Shown here: piece by piece, positions 1 through 4,823 of the stretch
Numbering within the stretch: position 1 is the first letter of the stretch
Layout of the letters: each line of letters begins with the position of its first letter
Assembly: GCA_007131745.1 (NCBI GenBank)
Contig: SLPX01000178.1
Coordinates: forward strand, 1 to 6,275
Source of the DNA: Myxococcales bacterium
GTDB taxonomy: Bacteria; Myxococcota; Polyangia; HGW-17; SLPX01
Length of the DNA: 6,275 nt
Direction: 5' to 3'
The notes under the pieces: model-generated
Seen by the model: only the letters and a program-made list of their open reading frames with translations
What the model was told of the DNA's origin: nothing
Database searches by the model: none
Position numbers and translations under genes: made by a program

Positions 1-2577
1 AGTTGTGCCGCCCGGTTGCGGCGCCTGGATGAGCATGCGTCGATCAAGCTGGTGGAGAGGGGGCCGTACATAAGCTATGCCAATTGCGGGTTGCCGTATC
101 ATCTGGGCGGGGTGATTCCGAACAGGGAGGATTTGCTGGTACAAAAAGCTGATGACTTTGAGCAGCGTTTCAATGTCGAGGTTTTGACTCTGACGGAAGC
201 GGTTTCAATAGACAGAGAAAAGAGAACAGTGCGGTTGGTGAAGCGAACAGAGGGTGCGGCAGCAGGAGGGAATGGAGAACGCGAAGGGGAGGGCGAAACT
301 TGGGACGAGCATTACGATTATCTTGTGCTCTCTCCCGGAGCCGAGCCCATGAGGCCGCCTTTTCCGGGGGTGGACAGTCCGGGGGTGATGACCCTACGTT
401 CGATTCCCGATCTTGATCGGATAATCAGCCGCATCCAGGATGGGAATGTGAAGAACGCGGTGGTGGCCGGAGCCGGGTTTATCGGGTTGGAAGCAGCCGA
501 GAATCTTCGACACAGGGGGATTTCGGTGACTCTCGTGGAATTGATGGACGGGGTCATGCCAGGGTTGGATCGTGAGATGACGGCTCAGTTGGAATCCGAG
601 TTGATTCTCCACAAGGTGGACGTGAAAACAGGGTGTGGGATTCGGAAGATTGAAGCCATGGATAATGGGCGGTTGAAAGTATTTTTGACAAAACAGGATG
701 GAGAGCCTGTGGAGGCGGGTATCGTAATTCTTGCGACCGGGGTGAGACCTGAGACCAAGCTGGCCTCGGATTCGGGACTCGAGGTTGGTTCTACCGGGGG
801 GATAGCAGTAGATGAAAAACTCAGGACTTCAGACAAGAGGATCCTGGCGGTGGGGGATGCAATCGAGGTGAAGCACAGGGTGACCGGGCGTGCGTGCAGG
901 ATTCCTCTTGCGGGGCCGGCCAACCGGCAGGGAAGGATGGCGGCTGATGTGATTTCAGGAAGAGATGTTTCATACAAGGGCGCGCTTGGAACAAGTATTG
1001 TAAAGGTCTTTCGTTTGACCGCGGGCGCCGCGGGGCTCACGGAAACCCAGGCCGCCAAGGCGGGGGTGAAGTTCAAGGCTATGTGGGTGCATGGTGCATC
1101 GCACGCGGGTTATTATCCTGGGGCTTCTCCTTTGTCGCTAAAGGCGTTGTTCGACCCGGAATCCGGGCGTTTGCTGGGAGCGCAGGCGATCGGACAGGAG
1201 GGCGTGGACAAGAGGTTGGACATCTTGGCGTGTGCGATTAGCGCGGGGTTGACGGTTTTTGATCTCGAGGAAATGGATTTCGCGTATGCTCCGCCGTTTT
1301 CCTCTGCCAAGGATCCGGTGAATCATCTCGGCAGTGCTGCGGCCAACATGTTGAGAGGGGATCACCCGGGGGTAAGGGCGGATGAGCTGGAGAACTTGAT
1401 TGCGGCCGGGGGAATGCTGTTGGACGTGAGGTCCGAAGATGAGTTTGCATGCGGGACCATACCGGGAGCAGTGAACATACCGCTTTCGGATATGCGCTCG
1501 CGCATGGGGGAGCTTCCTGAAAAAAAGAGAATAATAGTTTTCTGCCAGGTGGGGATACGTGGATACATTGCAACAAGGATACTTTCTGCAGCGGGGTTCG
1601 ACTCGGCCAATGTGCTTGGCGGGTACGGCACATGGGCGATGTTTAACCGGAAGCAGGGCGGACTGACGGAACCTGAGCAGACCTTGGATCCGGCTTCGGG
1701 TCCAAGCATAGGAACGGATGATATGATGCATTTTTCATGCAAAAGAGATGGTGGAGCCGTAAGCGCGGATGAAACCTCCCGTGACGGTAAAGATAAAGAT
1801 TCTATTTCCTTGATGGTGACACCGATCAAGGTGGATGCATGTGGACTTGCCTGTCCGGGACCTATCCTGAAGGTCAAGCAGGCAATGGACGAACTGGAGG
1901 AAGGCGGTGTGATCGAGGTAACAGCGACCGATCCCGGTTTCATGGCGGATCTGCCTGCTTGGGCAAGGAGAAGCGGGGGAGAAGTTCTTTCACTGGATGT
2001 GGATGGAAGCAAGACCAAGGCCATGGTCAGGAAAAGAAAAAAAGAAGTTGTACCGGTTGAGCCCGTGCGCCTGGAATACGAAACAAGAGCGACGAACGGG
2101 ATCCAACGAAACGGTCAAACCATAGTGGTCTTTTCCGGCGATTTGGACAAGGGGCTTGCGGCCATGATCATTGCCACGGGCGCGGCTGCTATGGGCAAGG
2201 ATGTGACCTTGTTTTTCACGTTTTGGGGATTGAATTTCCTGCGCAAGTCTTCGCCGCCCAAGGTGCGTAAAACTTTCATGGAAAAGATGTTCGGTTGGAT
2301 GATGCCGAGAGGCGCGGCAAAAGCCCGCCTCAGCAAGATGAACATGGCCGGTGCGGGCACCGGTATGATGCGAAAAGTGATGAAGGCCAAAAACGTGGCG
2401 TCATTATCGGAGATGCTTGATACAGCGAGGTCAATGAAAATCAGACTCGTGGCATGCGGGATGTCGATGGACGTGATGGGAATTCACCGAGAGGAATTGA
2501 TCGATGGTGTCGAGACGGGAGGAGTGGCGGCTTACCTTGATTACGTGGAAGACGCCCATCACAACCTGTTTATCTGA
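1..2577 (+). CDS. CoA-disulfide/persulfide reductase-rhodanese-TusA-DsrE2 fusion, 5' partial
   Basis: The frame is open from base 1 and ends at TGA 2575-2577, giving 858 residues numbered here from the window edge. The opening residues SCAARLRRLDE match the segment just after the N-terminal FAD-binding glycine motif of this family, so the true start lies about a dozen codons upstream; the TTG at 16 is not the start. Module 1 (1 to about 440) is a flavoprotein disulfide reductase. It has the single redox cysteine C29 in YANCGLPYHLGG, the NAD(P)H loop GAGFIGLE at 157-164, the FAD motif ILAVGDAIE at 281-289, and a dimerisation domain from about 330 with Y371 and Y429. Those tyrosines have the same 58-residue spacing as the Tyr361'/Tyr419' pair recalled for Staphylococcus aureus CoA-disulfide reductase. 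Module 2 (about 460-551) is rhodanese with the CQVGIR loop, C515. Module 3 (609-678) is TusA/SirA with CPGP, C618. Module 4 (706-858) is DsrE2-like with ACGMSMDVMGI, C819. The probable role is cytoplasmic NAD(P)H-dependent reduction of CoA disulfide or persulfide, or of polysulfide, with sulfur passed along the carrier domains. The substrate is inferred. A Gly/Glu-rich insertion lies at about 84-99. Confidence 0.96.
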   Translation, partial: SCAARLRRLDEHASIKLVERGPYISYANCGLPYHLGGVIPNREDLLVQKADDFEQRFNVEVLTLTEAVSIDREKRTVRLVKRTEGAAAGGNGEREGEGETWDEHYDYLVLSPGAEPMRPPFPGVDSPGVMTLRSIPDLDRIISRIQDGNVKNAVVAGAGFIGLEAAENLRHRGISVTLVELMDGVMPGLDREMTAQLESELILHKVDVKTGCGIRKIEAMDNGRLKVFLTKQDGEPVEAGIVILATGVRPETKLASDSGLEVGSTGGIAVDEKLRTSDKRILAVGDAIEVKHRVTGRACRIPLAGPANRQGRMAADVISGRDVSYKGALGTSIVKVFRLTAGAAGLTETQAAKAGVKFKAMWVHGASHAGYYPGASPLSLKALFDPESGRLLGAQAIGQEGVDKRLDILACAISAGLTVFDLEEMDFAYAPPFSSAKDPVNHLGSAAANMLRGDHPGVRADELENLIAAGGMLLDVRSEDEFACGTIPGAVNIPLSDMRSRMGELPEKKRIIVFCQVGIRGYIATRILSAAGFDSANVLGGYGTWAMFNRKQGGLTEPEQTLDPASGPSIGTDDMMHFSCKRDGGAVSADETSRDGKDKDSISLMVTPIKVDACGLACPGPILKVKQAMDELEEGGVIEVTATDPGFMADLPAWARRSGGEVLSLDVDGSKTKAMVRKRKKEVVPVEPVRLEYETRATNGIQRNGQTIVVFSGDLDKGLAAMIIATGAAAMGKDVTLFFTFWGLNFLRKSSPPKVRKTFMEKMFGWMMPRGAAKARLSKMNMAGAGTGMMRKVMKAKNVASLSEMLDTARSMKIRLVACGMSMDVMGIHREELIDGVETGGVAAYLDYVEDAHHNLFI

Positions 2578-2599
2578 TTCGGACGCTCTGGTTGTTTTT
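2561..2599 (+). terminator. weak candidate terminator after the oxidoreductase
   Basis: ACAACC at 2561-2566, within the last codons, is the exact reverse complement of GGTTGT at 2590-2595. The right arm runs straight into a short T tract (2595-2599). The stem is only 6 bp with a 23-nt loop, so the fold would be weak. It is the only hairpin-plus-T arrangement I see in the 48-nt gap before the convergent gene. Confidence 0.22.
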
Positions 2600-2625
2600 C
2601 GGTGTTGGGTGGTTGCGGCTGGGGG

Positions 2626-2654
2626 TTATTTCTTCAAATAAGTCTCTTCGAGAC
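2626..2654 (-). repeat. two back-to-back perfect short inverted repeats at the gene's 3' end
   Basis: TTATTT (2626-2631) and AAATAA (2636-2641) are exact inverted copies around a 4-nt CTTC loop. GTCTC (2642-2646) and GAGAC (2650-2654) are exact inverted copies around TTC, starting at the very next base. Both lie within the last codons of the minus-strand gene, and its TAA stop forms the end of the first stem. There is no T tract after them in the minus direction, so this is not a standard intrinsic terminator. It could protect or end the mRNA, or simply reflect coding sequence. Confidence 0.5.
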
Positions 2655-3867
2655 TCTTCATAGCTTCAAGAGCGGCCTGCTGCACTTCTTTCACCTTGTG
2701 TCGTCTGTATTTTCTCAGGAGCTTGTGGGTCTTGGCGTCGCGTCTCTGGTAGTATATCATGCCAAGCGCTCTTCCTCTCATGGTAGGATCAACATTGTTC
2801 TGGTTGGCGACCCATTCCAGGAAGTTGTATACTTTTTCGCATGTTTCCTCGGGTGGAATCTTGTCTTTACCGAAAAAACCTCTGAAGCAAACATCGCGGT
2901 ACGGAAAGACGTAATCACCTTCCCATTGTCCCTCTTTGACGCGCCTTCTGCCTTCCTCAAGAAGCTTGTCCACGTATCCTTCTTCGTGTTTGCATCGGAC
3001 CACAATACCCGCTGCATGGGTTGCCGCTTGAATGTTCTCGTCCGAAAGGTATTCGGCGCCGAAAGGGCATAGTACTTCACGTTCTTCATCAGTCCATCTC
3101 GGCATATTCAGAGTCGCCCTCAACCCTGCGGCTTTCATATTTGCATCATCGCCTTCCACCGCTTGCTTAACAACAGGAAATCCGGCCATTCTGCCGTAGC
3201 GCATGATATTTTCGAGGATCCTTCGTTTTACATGAACATCTTTGACCTCTTTGTATATTTCTACCACTTCGTCCATCAAACCGGCCAATGTAGCAGCGTG
3301 GGTCACCTGTTCTACTATTTGACGCGCCCTGATCTTGTCTTCTTCCTTTTCACTCTCAGCAAGTTTCTTCATGCCGGCGAGTAAACGTTCGCCTGTTGCT
3401 TTGTCGATAAAATCCGGCTGTTTAGAGGCTTGACTCGCCATGAAGGAACTTGTGTATGAAGACAGAAAACGGGATGCGATGTTCGAAATATTCGGGTCTT
3501 CGTCCGTAAACATCACGCTGATGGTTTCTATCGCTTTGGCCGGCTCGGATTGTCCGGTTTTCTGGTAGACCTTTCCGGCGTTTTTGTATTCTTCACATTT
3601 GAAGGTAAAAGTGCTTTGAGTCAGGTCGCAATCCGAAGCTGCCTTGTGTATCGCGTCCGAAATTTCTTTGTGAAGCTCCACTTTCGGAAGTGGCGCGGGT
3701 TCGTCCTTTTCGACTTTTTCGGTTTCAGTGCGTTCTTCCTCGTCCGCCTTTTCTTCGGTTTTCTTTTCTTCAGCTTTCGTGGTTTTATCTTTGTCTTTGT
3801 CGCAACCTCCGTAGAAAGGAACTGCGATGAACGCGGAAAGCAGACAGGAAATTAGTGTTCTCTTCAT
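2626..3867 (-). CDS. predicted lipoprotein with Lys/Glu tether and HEAT-like helical body
   Basis: This is a 413-residue protein that I do not recognise as a named family. The start is well supported: AGGAGG (plus-strand 3872-3877) sits four bases before the ATG. Residues 1-21 form a signal peptide (MKR, then a hydrophobic stretch) ending in FYGG before C22. That fits lipoprotein processing except for Tyr at -3, where Leu, Val or Ile is usual. Asp follows the cysteine, which in enterobacteria favours inner-membrane retention; whether that applies here is unknown. Residues 23-62 are a low-complexity Lys/Glu/Asp tether ending in PAPLPK. The rest is rich in amphipathic helices resembling HEAT or TPR-like solenoid repeats, with pieces such as RARQIVEQVTHAATLAGL, NMKAAGLRATLNMPRW and VKEVQQAALEAMKSL. 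Six cysteines remain after C22, two of them a close pair (C80 and C91), so disulfides in the envelope are plausible. It lies downstream of the small lipoprotein gene on the same strand and is convergent with the oxidoreductase gene. A periplasmic scaffold or binding role is only a guess. Confidence 0.9.
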   Translation of the reverse strand: MKRTLISCLLSAFIAVPFYGGCDKDKDKTTKAEEKKTEEKADEEERTETEKVEKDEPAPLPKVELHKEISDAIHKAASDCDLTQSTFTFKCEEYKNAGKVYQKTGQSEPAKAIETISVMFTDEDPNISNIASRFLSSYTSSFMASQASKQPDFIDKATGERLLAGMKKLAESEKEEDKIRARQIVEQVTHAATLAGLMDEVVEIYKEVKDVHVKRRILENIMRYGRMAGFPVVKQAVEGDDANMKAAGLRATLNMPRWTDEEREVLCPFGAEYLSDENIQAATHAAGIVVRCKHEEGYVDKLLEEGRRRVKEGQWEGDYVFPYRDVCFRGFFGKDKIPPEETCEKVYNFLEWVANQNNVDPTMRGRALGMIYYQRRDAKTHKLLRKYRRHKVKEVQQAALEAMKSLEETYLKK

Positions 3868-3912
3868 TGTGCCTCCTAAGCTTGTTTACAGATTCTTCAA
3901 AAAAGCGGTTTT

Positions 3913-3941
3913 CTTCTAGTTGTAAACGGAAACCAAGTCAA
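3913..3941 (-). promoter_or_regulatory. candidate sigma-70-type promoter for the 413-residue lipoprotein gene
   Basis: Read on the minus strand, TTGACT (plus-strand 3936-3941, five of six matches to TTGACA) is followed after exactly 17 bp by TAGAAG (3913-3918, four of six matches to TATAAT). The predicted start of transcription falls about 40 nt upstream of the ATG at 3867, with the strong AGGAGG between them. The spacing and position are good, the -10 box is mediocre. It would let this gene be transcribed independently of the upstream small lipoprotein gene. Confidence 0.5.
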
Positions 3942-3943
3942 AC

Positions 3944-3964
3944 AAAAAAGGTTAGCCCGATAAC
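3944..3964 (-). terminator. weak candidate terminator after the small lipoprotein gene
   Basis: On the minus strand a 4-bp stem GTTA/TAAC (plus-strand 3951-3954 with 3961-3964, 6-nt loop) is followed after one to two bases by six T residues (plus-strand A run 3944-3949). It lies just downstream of the stop at 3976 and just upstream of the candidate promoter of the next gene. The stem is too short to be convincing. Confidence 0.22.
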
Positions 3965-3975
3965 GGAGATGGGAT

Positions 3976-4542
3976 TCAATGTATCGTGCGTTTGGGGGAC
4001 CAGGCGCGGGCCCAGCCCACTCCGGGAGGAACAATCTCCCAGGCACCGTCTTTTCTTACAAGCCTGACCTCGAACCATATACGACGATTTGCGGAACTCC
4101 ACCCTGGAGGATGAAATATCAACAAGGCATGATCCCCTTGCAGGCTGAGGTGCCAGACTCCGATATGAATATTGCCGCCCGGACCAACCGAAACTTCCCC
4201 GACATCCATGGGAAGATTTTTTGCCAAGTCCGGCGGGAGGTTGCTTTTCGCCTCTTGGGGAGCTTCACGGAAAAAGCGGCTTATAACTTTCCGGATATGT
4301 TCCGCTGTCTTTGCCGGAGTTTCCGGCAGGCGAACCATGGACGCGTCTCGCTCCACCGGTTGCGCCGATTCTTCTGCCTTCCACTCGACCGGTGGGGATT
4401 CGAGTTCTCCATCAGTTTCGGCCTGATTGTTGGCAGGGGTAGAGGGAGCAGTAGATACTTTCCGGCGGCAGCCTCCGGAAACAAATAATCCGGAAAGCAA
4501 CACAATAGAGAAGATGATTCGCATTCTTAATTTTTCTTGCAT
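3976..4542 (-). CDS. small predicted lipoprotein of unknown function
   Basis: This protein has 188 residues from the ATG at 4542, or 182 from the ATG at 4524. A longer frame back to TTG 4599 is unlikely because it places a long polar stretch before the signal peptide. Neither ATG has a strong Shine-Dalgarno sequence: a weak GAG lies four bases before the one at 4542. Both starts keep the signal peptide MRIIFSIVLLSGLFVSGGC, whose final VSGGC is a good lipobox-like end. After the lipid cysteine come RRK and a Pro/Ser/Thr/Glu-rich, probably disordered, linker of about 60 residues. A helical piece follows (AEHIRKVISRFFRE), then a compact beta-rich C-terminal domain containing GGNIHIGVWHLSL, IWFEVRLVRKDGAWEIV and the ending PGVGWARAW. 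The alternating hydrophobic strands and the KDGAWEIV strand-turn resemble small envelope beta domains, but I cannot assign a family. The next gene in the same direction begins 108 nt downstream, so co-transcription is possible. Confidence 0.8.
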   Translation of the reverse strand: MQEKLRMRIIFSIVLLSGLFVSGGCRRKVSTAPSTPANNQAETDGELESPPVEWKAEESAQPVERDASMVRLPETPAKTAEHIRKVISRFFREAPQEAKSNLPPDLAKNLPMDVGEVSVGPGGNIHIGVWHLSLQGDHALLIFHPPGWSSANRRIWFEVRLVRKDGAWEIVPPGVGWARAWSPKRTIH

Positions 4543-4684
4543 TTTCTCGTTTTGCCCTGAGTTTATGGACGATTTTCCTTGAGAACTCGTTTTTTTCAAG
4601 GGGAGATTTCTCGTCCAAGCGCGAAGTACTTTGCAACCATGAAAAAACGTAATGCAGCATATAAAAGAATAAGCGCATTTTTCT

Positions 4685-4711
4685 TTAACAAATCCGTTTG
4701 TACGGTATGAT
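4685..4711 (+). promoter_or_regulatory. candidate promoter of the cysteine-rich repeat lipoprotein gene
   Basis: TTAACA (4685-4690, five of six matches to TTGACA) and TATGAT (4706-4711, five of six matches to TATAAT) are separated by 15 bp, which is shorter than the optimal 17. The spacer contains a short inverted repeat, CCGT (4694-4697) and ACGG (4702-4705), directly before the -10 box. Transcription would begin near 4718 and leave a leader of roughly 105 nt before the ATG at 4824. Confidence 0.38.
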
Positions 4712-4712
4712 C

Positions 4713-4770
4713 CTACTCTTTAACGAAAGAAATGGTCGCGGAAGGGATGACGGAAGAGTAGATGGTTTTT
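4713..4770 (+). repeat. 8-bp inverted repeat followed by a T run in the leader region
   Basis: CTACTCTT (4713-4720) is the exact reverse complement of AAGAGTAG (4754-4761), with 33 nt between the arms. Four bases after the right arm is a run of five T residues (4766-4770). The left arm overlaps the predicted transcription start, so an RNA stem would need a start further upstream. At the DNA level it could be a spaced operator. Confidence 0.4.
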
Positions 4771-4810
4771 GAGAAATGCTTGTCGGCAACGGATGACCAC
4801 AAGGTCGAAA

Positions 4811-4816
4811 AAGGAG
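4811..4816 (+). promoter_or_regulatory. ribosome binding site fixing the start of the repeat lipoprotein gene
   Basis: AAGGAG ends seven bases before ATG 4824. An in-frame TGA at 4794-4796 blocks any longer frame, and the signal peptide begins immediately after this ATG, so the start is secure. Confidence 0.85.
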
Positions 4817-4823
4817 ATTTGCA

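Larger units (their letters stand above)
4543..4823. other. divergent intergenic region, 281 nt
   Basis: This stretch separates the minus-strand small lipoprotein gene from the plus-strand repeat lipoprotein gene and must carry the control regions of both. It is more A/T-rich than the flanking genes. It holds a candidate plus-strand promoter (4685-4711), an 8-bp inverted repeat with a wide loop (4713-4761), an imperfect direct repeat (4735-4751 and 4782-4797), a 6-bp inverted repeat CCTTGA/TCAAGG (4577-4582 with 4596-4601), and an imperfect 14-base palindrome (4621-4634). I found no convincing minus-strand promoter and no credible small gene. Confidence 0.7.

Noticed and set aside
16..18. TTG as the start of the oxidoreductase
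   Set aside because: The frame is open to base 1 and the preceding residues SCAAR continue the conserved N-terminal FAD-binding helix, so the gene begins before the window.
2602..3072. A 156-codon plus-strand open frame
   Set aside because: It lies antisense within the 413-residue lipoprotein gene, which has a signal peptide and a perfect ribosome binding site. The plus-strand product shows no recognisable domain.
3979..4488. A 169-codon plus-strand open frame opposite the small lipoprotein gene
   Set aside because: The minus-strand frame has a clean lipoprotein signal and a sensible domain layout. The plus-strand translation looks like an antisense shadow with no ribosome binding site of note.
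4543..4599. N-terminal extension of the small lipoprotein to TTG 4599
   Set aside because: It would add 19 polar residues ahead of the signal peptide and uses a TTG with no upstream Shine-Dalgarno sequence.
4621..4634. Imperfect palindrome around AAGTACTT in the intergenic region as an operator
   Set aside because: It is short, with only six of seven positions paired, and no second copy was seen. It is recorded only as part of the intergenic entry.
4639..4710. Possible 23-residue peptide (MKKRNAAYKR...) on the plus strand
   Set aside because: There is no ribosome binding site, its end overlaps the candidate promoter, and 23 codons is within chance in A/T-rich intergenic DNA.
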